From Flavobacteriaceae bacterium MAR_2010_72 (GTDB taxonomy: Bacteria > Bacteroidota > Bacteroidia > Flavobacteriales > Flavobacteriaceae): DNA of 64,000 nt. Position numbers and translations under genes: made by a program. Positions 16,860-26,443 of this stretch are shown here, piece after piece (within the stretch, counting starts at the first letter, position 1; each line of letters begins with the position of its first letter). The notes under the pieces were generated by a model. That model worked only from the letters and a program-made list of their open reading frames with translations. It did not search any database and had not been told where the DNA came from. The stretch is taken from the NCBI GenBank assembly GCA_003550275.1, contig QXCW01000002.1, positions 62,001-126,000 on the forward strand. Reading direction: 5' to 3'.

Positions 16860-17513
16860 ATGTTAGATAAAACAGGAATAGCAAAACGCATAGCCAAAGA
16901 GGTTAAAGATGGCTACTATGTCAATCTTGGGATAGGTATCCCTACTTTGGTGGCCAATTATGTGAGAAATGATATTGAGGTTGAGTTTCAAAGTGAGAAT
17001 GGCGTTTTAGGCATGGGACCATTTCCTTTTGAAGGAGAAGAAGATGCCGACATCATAAACGCAGGAAAGCAAACGATTACAACCTTGCCTGGAGCTAGTT
17101 TTTTTGACTCTGCCTTGAGCTTTTCTATGATTAGAGGCCAACATGTGGATTTAACCATCCTTGGCGCAATGGAAGTAGCTGAAAACGGTGATATCGCCAA
17201 TTGGAAAATCCCAGGACGAATGGTCAAAGGTATGGGAGGTGCGATGGATCTTGTAGCAAGTGCAGAAAATATTATCGTTGCTATGATGCATACTAATAAG
17301 GCTGGAGAATCAAAATTACTGAAACGTTGTTCACTTCCTTTAACAGGTGTTGGATGTGTAAAAAAAATTGTGACTAACCTTGCTGTTTTAGAGGTTACCA
17401 ACGACGGATTTAAACTTTTGGAGCGTGCTCCCGGAGTTTCTGTAGAAGATATAAAAAAGGCAACTGAAGGCACTTTGGTTGTTGAAGGAGAAATTCCTGA
17501 AATGAATGTTTAG
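16860..17513 (+). CDS. scoB: 3-oxoacid CoA-transferase subunit B
   Basis: 217 residues. The catalytic Glu lies in FQSENGVLGMGPFP, which forms the gamma-glutamyl-CoA intermediate in this family; PGASFFDSALSFSMIRGQH and GGAMDL are the other family blocks. It pairs with scoA, 424 bases upstream across the four-helix-bundle gene. The spacing would normally be a few bases, so its expression probably depends on read-through of the inserted gene or on a start signal within the insert. A terminator follows. Confidence 0.95.
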   Translation: MLDKTGIAKRIAKEVKDGYYVNLGIGIPTLVANYVRNDIEVEFQSENGVLGMGPFPFEGEEDADIINAGKQTITTLPGASFFDSALSFSMIRGQHVDLTILGAMEVAENGDIANWKIPGRMVKGMGGAMDLVASAENIIVAMMHTNKAGESKLLKRCSLPLTGVGCVKKIVTNLAVLEVTNDGFKLLERAPGVSVEDIKKATEGTLVVEGEIPEMNV

Positions 17514-17539
17514 TTTCTTATAAATTAGGAAAAATATTG

Positions 17540-17566
17540 AAGGCTACAACTGTAGCCTTTTTTATT
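17540..17566 (+). terminator. scoB terminator
   Basis: AAGGCTAC / GTAGCCTT, 8-bp stem with a tetraloop and a TTTTTTATTT tail, 27 bases after the scoB stop. Confidence 0.85.
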
Positions 17567-17705
17567 TATCACAAATAAAATGTAAGAAAAACCGCCATAA
17601 GTTATTTAAAATGTTAAAAAAATATGCATTACAACGAAATATATTGTATTATAACTGATATTTGAATTTTTTATTTCATATTAGCTAAACCAAATCTAAA
17701 CAACC

Positions 17706-17800
17706 AGATTTACCATAAACTTAATTTTATGATTTGCCCCAAATCTATCATAAACTTTAACTTATGAATCAAATTGCCCCAAATCTACCAAAACTTAACC
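17706..17800. repeat. imperfect tandem repeat with internal hairpins
   Basis: Two and a half units: 17706-17740, 17741-17780 and 17781-17800. Each begins near AATCTACCA or AATCTATCA and units one and two end in TTGCCCC. The first two contain a self-complementary core (CATAAA...TTTATG and CATAA...TTATG). It lies in the 373-bp gap between scoB and the ABC gene, which otherwise holds the two terminators. Confidence 0.65.
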
Positions 17801-17806
17801 TCTTTG

Positions 17807-17850
17807 AAAACAAGGTGTTTTTAACTTTAAAAGACACCTTTTGTTTTTTT
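17807..17850. terminator. imperfect hairpin before the ABC gene stop
   Basis: AAAACAAGGTGTTTTT pairs with AAAAGACACCTTTTG with a bulge; a T run follows on the plus strand. It may serve the convergent ABC gene, whose stop is 37 bases beyond it on the other strand. Confidence 0.45.
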
Positions 17851-17886
17851 AAAAAAGTAATGCGCTTAACAAAAAAAGTGTTTATG

Positions 17887-19566
17887 CTATAAGCCTTTTG
17901 GAATGGCATGAATAAGCTTTTTGGTGTAGTCTTTTTTTGGATGTTCGTAAATAATATCGGCATCATCCAATTCCTCTATTTTCCCATTATTCATCACAAT
18001 AAGTTGGTCAGACATATATTTTACAACTGCTAAATCGTGCGAAATGAAAATATAAGTGAAGCCAAAGTTTTCTTTTAAATCATTAAGAAGATTCAATACT
18101 TGCGCTTGTACCGAAATATCAAGTGCTGAAACCGATTCGTCGCATATAATGAGTTTGGGTTGAAGTGAAATTGCTCTTGCAATACCAATACGCTGACGTT
18201 GACCACCAGAAAACTCGTGAGGATAGCGATTAAAATGAGTTTCGTTTAACCCTACTTTTTCTAAAATATCCACAACCATTTGTTTGCGATTACTTTCAGT
18301 AACACCAATGTTATGAACTTTCATAGGCTCCATAATGGCCTTGCCAATGGGGATTCTAGGATTCAATGACGCGTAAGGATCTTGAAATATGATTTGAATA
18401 TCTTTTCGTAAGGAACGTATCTCGGGTTTTGATAACTTAAGAATATCTACACCTTTGTACAAAATCTTACCAGAATTGGCCCTATCTAACTGTAAAATTG
18501 CATTTGCTAAAGTAGATTTTCCACAGCCAGACTCACCTACTAAACCAAGAGTTTCACCATCATATAATTTAAAACTAACACCATTAACCGCTTTAAATAC
18601 ATCTGGTTTTGTAAACCATCCTGTGCTTGAAAAGTAATGTTTTTCAAGATCGACTACTTCAAGTAATGGTGGTTTAGCATATAGCGATTTGTGAAATGTT
18701 TTGCGATCTTCAGGTGTAATAACCGAATCATTAACCGTTTTATTTACGACATCTTTAATTGTAGGAAGTCGCTTCAACCTCATATCAAGTTTTGGTCTTG
18801 AGCTGATCAATGCTTGGGTATAGCTATGTTCTGGTTCATGAAATATTTTGCTGGTTTTACCTTGCTCAACAATTTCACCGTTGTACATGACCAAAATTCG
18901 GTCTGCTAGTTCTGAAACCAGAGCCAAGTCATGAGAAATAAAAATAATACTCATGCCTTCATCATGTTGAAGCTGCTTTAACAAGAGAATAATGTCCTTT
19001 TGTACGGTAACATCCAGAGCTGTTGTAGGCTCATCAGCAATTAAAATTTTTGGTTTACACGCAATAGCCATCGCAATCATGACACGCTGCTTTTGGCCTC
19101 CAGAAATTTCATGTGGATAGGCTTTATAGACGCGTTTAGGGAGAGGCAATTTCACCTTTTCAAAAAGAGAAAGGGTTTCAGTCCTTACTTCTTTTTGTGT
19201 TAGTTTGATATGCTGCAATAACACCTCTTCCACTTGTTTACCGCAAGTCATTGAGGGATTTAAAGAGCTCATAGGTTCTTGAAAGATCATGGCAATCTCA
19301 TTTCCTCTTATCGATTGAAATGCTTTAGAATCTAAATTTGTTAAATCGTTGCCATTGAAAATAATTTTACCCGAGGTGATTTTTGAAAGCTTTTTAGGCA
19401 ATAAACCTAAAATAGCCAAAGTTGAAACAGACTTCCCAGAACCAGATTCACCTACAATGCCTAAAATTTCATTGGGCTCTAATTGAAACGATATTTGGTG
19501 TACCACTTTGTTTTCACCAAAGGCGATTGACAGATTATTGATTTCTAAAAGTGCTTGTTTTGACAT
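17887..19566 (-). CDS. peptide/nickel-type ABC transporter, two fused ATPase domains
   Basis: 559 residues with two ABC ATPase halves. First half: Walker A GESGSGKS, signature SGGQKQR, Walker [12 protein letters not shown]. Second half (from about 300): Walker A GESGCGKS, signature SGGQRQR, Walker [11 protein letters not shown]. This is the DppD-DppF or YejF arrangement that powers import of oligopeptides or related solutes. No permease or binding protein is adjacent, so its membrane partners must be elsewhere. It ends 37 bases from the imperfect hairpin and lies one base downstream of the exonuclease gene stop. Confidence 0.93.
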   Translation of the reverse strand: MSKQALLEINNLSIAFGENKVVHQISFQLEPNEILGIVGESGSGKSVSTLAILGLLPKKLSKITSGKIIFNGNDLTNLDSKAFQSIRGNEIAMIFQEPMSSLNPSMTCGKQVEEVLLQHIKLTQKEVRTETLSLFEKVKLPLPKRVYKAYPHEISGGQKQRVMIAMAIACKPKILIADEPTTALDVTVQKDIILLLKQLQHDEGMSIIFISHDLALVSELADRILVMYNGEIVEQGKTSKIFHEPEHSYTQALISSRPKLDMRLKRLPTIKDVVNKTVNDSVITPEDRKTFHKSLYAKPPLLEVVDLEKHYFSSTGWFTKPDVFKAVNGVSFKLYDGETLGLVGESGCGKSTLANAILQLDRANSGKILYKGVDILKLSKPEIRSLRKDIQIIFQDPYASLNPRIPIGKAIMEPMKVHNIGVTESNRKQMVVDILEKVGLNETHFNRYPHEFSGGQRQRIGIARAISLQPKLIICDESVSALDISVQAQVLNLLNDLKENFGFTYIFISHDLAVVKYMSDQLIVMNNGKIEELDDADIIYEHPKKDYTKKLIHAIPKGL

Positions 19567-20280
19567 CTAAACATGTGTGATTTCGCTGTTATCCAATAAG
19601 CTATCGCCTCGTAGTCTCAAAAAAATCTGGGCTACAGCAATAGTATCCTTTTCACAATAACTAATAATGCGATCGATGTTGTTTTCTTCATAAAAAACAC
19701 GATAGACCTCACTTCCGTCAATATCATCTTTCGGTGAAGGAATTCCTAACACATTCGTCAGCAATTTTAAGGAGGTGTAGGTTTTATAATCACCGAACTT
19801 CCATAGTTCCAAGGTGTCTAAATGAGGAACCTCCCAAGGTTTTTTGCCAAAGAGATTGAGCTTGTACGGGAGCTCGATTTTGTGAATGATCATGCGCCTG
19901 GCTATGTAAGGAAAGTCAAATTCCTTTCCATTATGGGCACATAACAAATGTTTAGTTTGACTAAAATGGCTGATTAAAAGGTTTTTAAAATCTTTCAGAA
20001 TTTTTACTTCATCCCCAAAAAAGGAGGTTACTCTGAAGGTCCTCAAATCACCTTGAAAGGTAAAATACCCAACCGAAATACATATAATTTTTCCAAACTC
20101 GGCCCAGATACCTGCACGTTCGTAAAAGTCTTCAGCTGTAGTATCTTCTTTGCGTTGATATTGTGATTTAAGTTCCCACAGAGCTTGTTTGGTTTCATCT
20201 AGTTCAGAAAAATGCTGGGTTTCTGGAACGGTTTCAATATCCAAAAACAAAATGTTCTCTAAAGCCAGTTTGCTGATCAT
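19567..20280 (-). CDS. PolB-type 3'-5' exonuclease domain protein
   Basis: 237 residues of the DnaQ/RNase H-like exonuclease fold. The acidic motifs are visible: ExoI DIETVPE (Asp15-Glu17), ExoII CAHNGKEFDFPYIARRM, ExoIII SYCEKDTIAVAQ (YxxxD). There is no polymerase domain. It probably trims 3' ends of DNA or RNA as a stand-alone nuclease. It abuts the ABC gene and is preceded by a small membrane protein gene two bases away. Confidence 0.87.
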   Translation of the reverse strand: MISKLALENILFLDIETVPETQHFSELDETKQALWELKSQYQRKEDTTAEDFYERAGIWAEFGKIICISVGYFTFQGDLRTFRVTSFFGDEVKILKDFKNLLISHFSQTKHLLCAHNGKEFDFPYIARRMIIHKIELPYKLNLFGKKPWEVPHLDTLELWKFGDYKTYTSLKLLTNVLGIPSPKDDIDGSEVYRVFYEENNIDRIISYCEKDTIAVAQIFLRLRGDSLLDNSEITHV

Positions 20281-20282
20281 AT

Positions 20283-20645
20283 TTAGTGTTTATTAGTTCC
20301 AAAAAGCATTGCACATTGTTTTCCTAAAAGCCCAGAAATACCTGCAGCCAGACCGCCAATAACACCAGTCACAATTATTAATAAAAAGGGACTTCCTTTT
20401 AAGGGTAATAAAACAGCAATCTTTTTAGCCAAAATAAAATCGTTTGCATTGCTCAACCAAAGCGCATGTGCCATCCATAATAAAGCAATGGCCAAAAAAG
20501 GGACAAAGAATACTGCACCATGCTTAAGGCTTACAAATAATGCCGTGACATAGGCCGCCACCATAACAGACCACCAAGGCAAAAATTGAGATAAAATAAT
20601 TGCCAATACAATTGTAGTGATAAAATTTATACTGTATTTTTTCAT
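20283..20645 (-). CDS. small integral membrane protein, unknown function
   Basis: 120 residues with three or four hydrophobic helices (about 8-26, 30-42, 45-65 and 85-112). No conserved catalytic motif is visible and I do not recognise a family. The start overlaps the penicillin acylase stop by four bases, so it is translated with that gene. Confidence 0.75.
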   Translation of the reverse strand: MKKYSINFITTIVLAIILSQFLPWWSVMVAAYVTALFVSLKHGAVFFVPFLAIALLWMAHALWLSNANDFILAKKIAVLLPLKGSPFLLIIVTGVIGGLAAGISGLLGKQCAMLFGTNKH

Positions 20646-23056
20646 TGTTTTGGTGTTAAGGTTTGTGTAGCAATTACGCCGTTGTTGTCATTCGGATTTT
20701 GTAAAAAGAGTGCTTCAAAATAATTGCCATCTGCCCAACGATCAATAAAGTTGTCGTAATATTTGCTACCAGGGTTTCCAGATTGCCCTCCAGGATAGAT
20801 GCCAAGAGCTTTTGGGGGCGAACTCATTTCTACGATCATACGCCATGATGGGCCATGATCATTTGTGGCGGCATTGACGGTACTACCGTCACCACCTATA
20901 GGCAAATCAAATCTTGAAAAGGCAGGTAAAGCCTGTAGCAAATGGCCTACTCGAGTACCTTTATATTTCACATAGGTATATTTCCCGTTATTGGACTCCC
21001 ATTCTTTGAGATGAGCTACGGCATTTTTAAAACTGATCACGAACAGGTTGTTGGCATTTTCTGTTTCAGGTGTGTCAATAAGATCCATAAATGGGTCATT
21101 AGGATGATTTTTGAGCATGTAAATGGTTTGATAGGCAAATGGATAATCCAATGCCATGTCACGATCCTTAAACTCATCCCAAACCAGATAAAACAACTCT
21201 TGCCACCAAGCCGACCAAATACTGGGAGCCAATTTTTCAGGATCACTATTAAAATCCCAAGCTTTTATGGTTTCTAAAACAGCAAGTTCATCGGTGCTTA
21301 AAATAGAGGTATCCAAATGATCAAAAATATGTGGCAATAATTCTGAAGCCTTTAAATTGAAATTATTGTTTTGAAGCGATTTGAAGTCTTCAATAGTGAA
21401 TTTGTCTTTTGATTGGAAAAAGTCATTTATTATTCTGTTCCGGTACATTTCATAACCATCATTAAAAACATAATAAGGATAGGATGAATCTACAGGATGT
21501 TGATTTGCCGAGCTCACAAAACCACGTTCAGGATTTTTGGTATGCGCATTAAATTCTTTTGGAATAAAACTTTGCCAATCATTTTCAGGCTTACTACCAT
21601 CCATTAAAAACTTACCTTGTCCTTGCCATTTGTTAGGAAATAAACCTTGAATCCATAAGGCAATATCACCTTGAGTTGAGGCAAAAACAAAGTTTTGTGC
21701 TGGTGCAACCCAATGGTCTAAAGCCTTAAGATAATCGTCATAACTTTTAGCAGTATTAAGGTCTAATAAGGTGCGTTGGTTATTGCCTCCAATATGTCCA
21801 ACCCATTTCATGGCATAGCCTTCTTTTTGACCATTTCCTTTAAAAGTATGGTCATAACTTACAGGGCCATGATGTGTATAAAAAACAGAATCTAAAAACA
21901 CTTTCCTCCCTTTTATTTTTATTTCTTCAATGCGTAACGTAGCATCCTTCCATTCGTTATTGTATTTATATTGGGTTCTGGTTGCATCTTTAAATTCTAT
22001 TTTATACCAATCTTTCACATCTCGTGTAGCATTGGTTTCTCCCCAAGCAATGTGGGTATTAAAACCTGAAATCACACCCAAAGCGCCAGGAAGCGTAGCT
22101 CCGTAGGAATTATGTTCTGGTGTTGCCAATTGCATGACAAACCAAATAGATGGAAGATTTAAGCCCAAATGCGGATCATTGGCTAAAATAGGATTTCCAG
22201 AATACGATTTTTCTGGGCCAACAGCCCAGTTATTACTGCCATTGTTAGGATGAGGCTTTTCCATAGTTTCAGCAACAGAATCTAGTGGCAACTGGCTTTG
22301 AGGTGTTTCGGTCATGGGGACATCTATAAAACTCCAATCGGTTTCTTTTGGAATTACAGGGTCGTTTACATCAAAAAAATCTGGATATAAAATATCAAAA
22401 CGATCTTTACCAAACTCACGCAATGCATTGGTGTATTCCAAATCTGAATCCCCTCCACAAAGCATATCGGTCATATACATTAATAGAAGTGCCGTTTTTT
22501 TTGGGGTCCATTGTTCTGGTTTATAGTCTAATAACTTATATTCAACAGGGAAGTTCTTTTCTTCTAACTGGCTAATGTAACTGTTTACACCTTCACTATA
22601 TGCTTCTAAAAACAATACGATTTCGGGGTCTTCTTTCATTTTTTTTAAAGCATTTTCGGCTCCAAAGACCATGCCTTTACGACGTTGGGCACGATCATAC
22701 TCAAGTGCCTTTTCACCTATAATTTCAGATAAGCGGCCTCCGGCGGCGTAGGTTTGAAACTCCATTTGCCAAAGTCTATGTTTAGCTGTGATATAGCCTT
22801 GGGCTTTATATAAATCTAAATCGTTTTGTGCAAAAATGTGTGGGATTAATTGGTCGTCATAATGCACCTTAACTTCTTCTGAAAGACCAACGATTTGAGG
22901 GGAGCCATCAATTTCTTCATTGGTTTCATTTTGCCAAACACCTTGAGATGGACTTAAAAATTTTCCGATAGGAGGAATGGATCCAAGTTTTGTGTTAAAA
23001 ATGTAAAAAATAAGAATAGTCAGCAGGAGTGAACCAATAAACTTTATGTATTTCAT
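20642..23056 (-). CDS. penicillin acylase family N-terminal nucleophile hydrolase
   Basis: 804 residues. An N-terminal membrane or signal segment (about 5-22) is followed by the alpha chain, a spacer, and the beta chain starting at the catalytic Ser274 in NNGSNNWAVG, the canonical G-SNNW autoprocessing site. ILANDPHLGLNLPS follows as in all family members. Members hydrolyse amide bonds of acylated substrates such as beta-lactams and N-acyl homoserine lactones; the real substrate here is unknown. The precursor should be cut after Gly273 in the periplasm. The small membrane protein gene downstream overlaps it. Confidence 0.93.
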   Translation of the reverse strand: MKYIKFIGSLLLTILIFYIFNTKLGSIPPIGKFLSPSQGVWQNETNEEIDGSPQIVGLSEEVKVHYDDQLIPHIFAQNDLDLYKAQGYITAKHRLWQMEFQTYAAGGRLSEIIGEKALEYDRAQRRKGMVFGAENALKKMKEDPEIVLFLEAYSEGVNSYISQLEEKNFPVEYKLLDYKPEQWTPKKTALLLMYMTDMLCGGDSDLEYTNALREFGKDRFDILYPDFFDVNDPVIPKETDWSFIDVPMTETPQSQLPLDSVAETMEKPHPNNGSNNWAVGPEKSYSGNPILANDPHLGLNLPSIWFVMQLATPEHNSYGATLPGALGVISGFNTHIAWGETNATRDVKDWYKIEFKDATRTQYKYNNEWKDATLRIEEIKIKGRKVFLDSVFYTHHGPVSYDHTFKGNGQKEGYAMKWVGHIGGNNQRTLLDLNTAKSYDDYLKALDHWVAPAQNFVFASTQGDIALWIQGLFPNKWQGQGKFLMDGSKPENDWQSFIPKEFNAHTKNPERGFVSSANQHPVDSSYPYYVFNDGYEMYRNRIINDFFQSKDKFTIEDFKSLQNNNFNLKASELLPHIFDHLDTSILSTDELAVLETIKAWDFNSDPEKLAPSIWSAWWQELFYLVWDEFKDRDMALDYPFAYQTIYMLKNHPNDPFMDLIDTPETENANNLFVISFKNAVAHLKEWESNNGKYTYVKYKGTRVGHLLQALPAFSRFDLPIGGDGSTVNAATNDHGPSWRMIVEMSSPPKALGIYPGGQSGNPGSKYYDNFIDRWADGNYFEALFLQNPNDNNGVIATQTLTPKQ

Positions 23057-23130
23057 TGAGATGCGTAATAGGTTGTTTAAATATAAATCTTTTTTTGAAT
23101 ATTGAAAGGTGATTGCTTGAGTTTCAGAAT

Positions 23131-23604
23131 TTAAAAAAGTGAGCCTTGTTTAAACGGACTTTCATGCTCTAATAACCACTGTTTTCTATGCAAACCTCCG
23201 GCATAACCAGTTAAGCTTCCATCGGTGCCTATAACGCGATGGCAAGGAATAACAATCCAAATAGGATTTTTGCCATTAGCACTAGCAACCGCTCTTATGG
23301 CCTTAATGTCTCCCAATTGTTTTGACAATTCTAAATAGGATATAGTTTTGCCAAAGGGGATATTTCCAAGTGCTGCCCAAACTTTTTTTTGAAACGCAGT
23401 GCCTTCAGGATTTAGCGTTAAATCGAAATTTTTACGATTGCCATCAAAATATTCATGAAGTTGTTGCACACAATCTCCAAGAAGTTCAGGAATGATTTCA
23501 GTTTCTTTTTCTTCAGAATTTAAAACTGTAATGGAGGAGATTCCATTTTCATTTCCTTGAATTTTTGTGTAGCCCAAAGGGGATTTGACAATACAAGATT
23601 CCAT
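23131..23604 (-). CDS. ogt: methylated-DNA--protein-cysteine methyltransferase
   Basis: 157 residues. The acceptor Cys lies in IVIPCHRVIG and the Arg/Asn loop before it in RAVASANGKNPIW. It removes the O6-alkyl group from guanine by transferring it to its own Cys, once per molecule. It overlaps the stop codon of the CNNM gene by one base, so the pair is co-transcribed. Confidence 0.95.
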   Translation of the reverse strand: MESCIVKSPLGYTKIQGNENGISSITVLNSEEKETEIIPELLGDCVQQLHEYFDGNRKNFDLTLNPEGTAFQKKVWAALGNIPFGKTISYLELSKQLGDIKAIRAVASANGKNPIWIVIPCHRVIGTDGSLTGYAGGLHRKQWLLEHESPFKQGSLF

Positions 23605-24689
23605 TATTCTTTTGAGCTTTCTTCATCCAACAAGCCTAATCGTTTAGCCCTAGCTTCCCAACTCTTACGAGCCATTAGTTGAAGGTCTGCAACATTATCA
23701 CTTTCATCCATGATTTCTAAACCTAAAAGCGTTTCTATAACGTCTTCTTGTGTAACAATGCCATTTACTGAACCATATTCATCCACTACTAGAGCCATAT
23801 GGTTTTTACTTTCGATCAATTTTTCAAATAAATGAGGAATTGGAAGACTGCGATTGACGATAATAATCTCTCTTCTAATATCGGCGAGGGTTTTAGAGCC
23901 ATTATCAAAGGCCATTTCCCTAAACACTTCGTCTTTTAGTACCAATCCTGTAATGTTGTCAGGGGTATCTTGATAAACAGGAATTCTAGAATATTTTATG
24001 TTAGAGTTTTTTAAAAAGAAATCAGCAATCGTGACCTCTTCAGACTCTGTTTTAATAACTGTACGGGGCGTCATGATATCTTTTGCCAAGATGTCTTTAA
24101 AGTTTAAGAGGTTGCGAATGACCTTGCTTTCAGATTCTTGAAAAACGCCTTCTTTATGAGCCATATCGGCCATAACTATAAAACTCTCTCTATTTAAAAT
24201 ACTGCCATGTTCTTTCCCGCCAATCAGTCTTGTTGTTAAGCGCAAGACCCATAAAATGCCAGTCCATTTTAGTGGGAACATTAAAATGTTCAGACTGATT
24301 GAAGTGAAATGGGCTAGATTCTTCCAATAGGTCGCACCTATGGTTTTCGGGATAATTTCTGATGCCACCAGAATAAGTAGGGTCATTAAGGCAGAAACAA
24401 TTCCGACGGTATTTATACCTAAAATCTCAACTTTATAAGGTAATTGCTCAGCTTCAATACCCACCATCATGGCCCCTAAAGTGTGAGCAATGGTATTTAG
24501 AGTTAAAATTGCAATTAGAGGTTGGTCAACATCCTTTTTTAAGGCTTCAAGGTTGATGGCATAAACTTTTCCTTCCTCTTTTTTAAGGTTGATAAATGTT
24601 GGCGTAACGCTCAACAATACAGCTTCTAAAATGGAACATAAAAAAGAAAAGAAGATGGAAATGGTTGCCCAAAAAAGTAATGCGCTCAT
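23604..24689 (-). CDS. CNNM/CorC-type membrane protein (hemolysin family)
   Basis: 361 residues. DUF21/CNNM transmembrane domain (about 1-180, four helices, with PKTIGATYW) and a CBS domain pair (about 200-325; DIMTPRTVIKTE, and MALVVDEYGSVNGIVTQEDV). The C-terminal CorC/HlyC domain seen in longer relatives is absent. Relatives act in magnesium homeostasis or efflux; the name hemolysin is historical. It is the first gene of a pair with ogt. Confidence 0.92.
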   Translation of the reverse strand: MSALLFWATISIFFSFLCSILEAVLLSVTPTFINLKKEEGKVYAINLEALKKDVDQPLIAILTLNTIAHTLGAMMVGIEAEQLPYKVEILGINTVGIVSALMTLLILVASEIIPKTIGATYWKNLAHFTSISLNILMFPLKWTGILWVLRLTTRLIGGKEHGSILNRESFIVMADMAHKEGVFQESESKVIRNLLNFKDILAKDIMTPRTVIKTESEEVTIADFFLKNSNIKYSRIPVYQDTPDNITGLVLKDEVFREMAFDNGSKTLADIRREIIIVNRSLPIPHLFEKLIESKNHMALVVDEYGSVNGIVTQEDVIETLLGLEIMDESDNVADLQLMARKSWEARAKRLGLLDEESSKE

Positions 24690-24765
24690 TAAAACGAGTT
24701 AAGGTTTTTGCTAAATTACAAAATCCGAACTACACAAAGTAAAACAAATGATATTATAACGAGTT

Positions 24766-25635
24766 TTATTTAATATCCAAGAAAATACCGCCAGAATAGG
24801 AAGGGTGTGCAGAAATAATCCGGCCACTTACAGCACTTGTGTAATTTAAGGAAACACCTAGCTTTTCGGTTATATAATAGGCTGCTTCTCCGCCCAAACT
24901 CACATATTCAATATTATTTGCAAAAATGTTGCCCTGATTGTTTTGGGCATTCAAATTGCCATTTTTTAAGGATTTAACAACATCCGATTTGCCAATTATC
25001 CAAAGTTTATTATTTAAAACATTAATACCTATTTCAAGGCCAGTTCTAAATTCGTCCGAAAAATCTTTTGTGCGGTTATTAAAGCCGGCATAAGTTTTTG
25101 AATACATTGGAGCATTTGCTAAACTAAAAGGAATGCCAATATTCAATTTGACAAATTGATTAAATTCACCATCGCCAGTTTGATAGCTGCCATCAGACCC
25201 TCCAGAACTGTCGCCTGTTGGCAAGCCCAAAATCAATGATCCAGACAAGGCTAGGTTTCCAGCATTCAATATGCCATATTCAACACCTAAATCAATATCA
25301 CCAATGGCGTTAACCGCTTCGCCTGAAGTGATTAGTTCTCCAGTTGTACCAGAACGCACTTCATTTTGAAAGGTTCTTGAAAAAAAAGGAATGTAAGCGA
25401 TGAGATCCAATTTGTCTGTAATCCCGTAGTCTCCATAAAAATTGACATTAAAATTCCCTCTTGTGACATTTGGATCTTTTTCACCGGTATCTGTAAAGTG
25501 TTGATCATACTCTAAATACCATGCCGAAAGTTTATAGTAGCCTTTTCCTTTTGGTTTTACCCATTGTGAGAATAGCATTGTTGAGCTTAAACCAATTAGT
25601 AGGAAACAAATGAGGGCTTTTTTTGATCGCATCAT
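24766..25635 (-). CDS. outer-membrane beta-barrel protein, unknown substrate
   Basis: 289 residues with a signal peptide (about 1-23, ending LFSQ) and a run of amphipathic strands to the C terminus. The segment VEYGILNAGNLALSGSL and the glycine-rich loop LPTGDSSGGSDGS resemble porin-like barrels of the phenol MetA/transporter superfamily. It lies 12 bases after the DM13 lipoprotein gene, so the two probably work together: a periplasm-facing redox-type lipoprotein with an outer-membrane barrel. The substrate is unknown. Confidence 0.75.
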   Translation of the reverse strand: MMRSKKALICFLLIGLSSTMLFSQWVKPKGKGYYKLSAWYLEYDQHFTDTGEKDPNVTRGNFNVNFYGDYGITDKLDLIAYIPFFSRTFQNEVRSGTTGELITSGEAVNAIGDIDLGVEYGILNAGNLALSGSLILGLPTGDSSGGSDGSYQTGDGEFNQFVKLNIGIPFSLANAPMYSKTYAGFNNRTKDFSDEFRTGLEIGINVLNNKLWIIGKSDVVKSLKNGNLNAQNNQGNIFANNIEYVSLGGEAAYYITEKLGVSLNYTSAVSGRIISAHPSYSGGIFLDIK

Positions 25636-25647
25636 GCTTAAGAACTA

Positions 25648-26343
25648 TTAATCATTAATATTACCACCGCCTACTTTAACACTAAAGGGCTCGCACCAAT
25701 AGAGTAAGTAGGAATAATCATTTATGCCAACATTTTCAATTGTATATGAATGTGCACCTTCAAAAACCCTTACAGGACCTAGTGAGCGCGCGTTGGCAAC
25801 GGAGTTGGGATTATTGGTTAAATACACATATAAGCCAGGCAAGCTTGTAGACGCTTTATAATTATTGGCTAAAGATAAAAGCAGATTATTAGTGTTTTCA
25901 ATAGTTTGAAGTGTAAAATCTCCTGTTAACATATAACTACTTGTTGTCGCAATAGATCCAGATTTTGTAGTTGTGTTTTGTTGAGCGTCTCCCATGACAA
26001 TGGTTACAGTAGTTTCGTCTTCAACCATAGAATTGTTACTTAAGTTTACAATTGCTTTTATTACGGTTTGTCCTTCAGAAATACCAGTTAGTAAACCGTT
26101 AGCATCAATTGTGGCTACAGATTCAACTGAACTTGACCAAGAAATAGTTGTGATTTCAACCTGACCAACACGATTAAAATATGAGGCATTAAACTGATGG
26201 GTTTCAGATACGGCAACCTGCTCAACAGGATTTAGAATTCGAACTTCTGGACTTACTTCATCATTAATAATGTCTTCTCCAATACAGCCTTGAAGCACGG
26301 CTAAAACGAAAAGCAACCGGAATAAGGAACGTTGTTTCATCAC
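25648..26343 (-). CDS. lipoprotein with Big2 and DM13 domains
   Basis: 231 residues. Lipobox LQGC (Cys20). A bacterial Ig-like domain, Big2 (about 38-115; TISWSSSVESVATIDANGLL with GISEGQTVIKA), then a DM13 domain (about 122-228; GLYVYLTNNP, VGINDYSYLLYWCEPFSVKVG). DM13 carries a conserved Cys (here in YWCEPF) and is proposed to take part in electron transfer. Protein partners are not known from the sequence; the barrel gene follows 12 bases on. Confidence 0.84.
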   Translation of the reverse strand: MMKQRSLFRLLFVLAVLQGCIGEDIINDEVSPEVRILNPVEQVAVSETHQFNASYFNRVGQVEITTISWSSSVESVATIDANGLLTGISEGQTVIKAIVNLSNNSMVEDETTVTIVMGDAQQNTTTKSGSIATTSSYMLTGDFTLQTIENTNNLLLSLANNYKASTSLPGLYVYLTNNPNSVANARSLGPVRVFEGAHSYTIENVGINDYSYLLYWCEPFSVKVGGGNIND

Positions 26344-26443
26344 CTCAAAAAATTTTATAAGTGGTCGAGAGAAGCGACAACAACTTACAGTTTATGGTTG
26401 AGGTTTTATAAGAATGAATTTATGAGTTAAACAGAAAAAAGAG

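Noticed and set aside
16988-17473. Minus-strand ORF of 161 codons
   Set aside because: It is the shadow of scoB; scoB has full family motifs on the plus strand.
17706-17800. CRISPR array
   Set aside because: Only two and a half units of unequal length, no conserved repeat plus variable spacers, and no cas genes.
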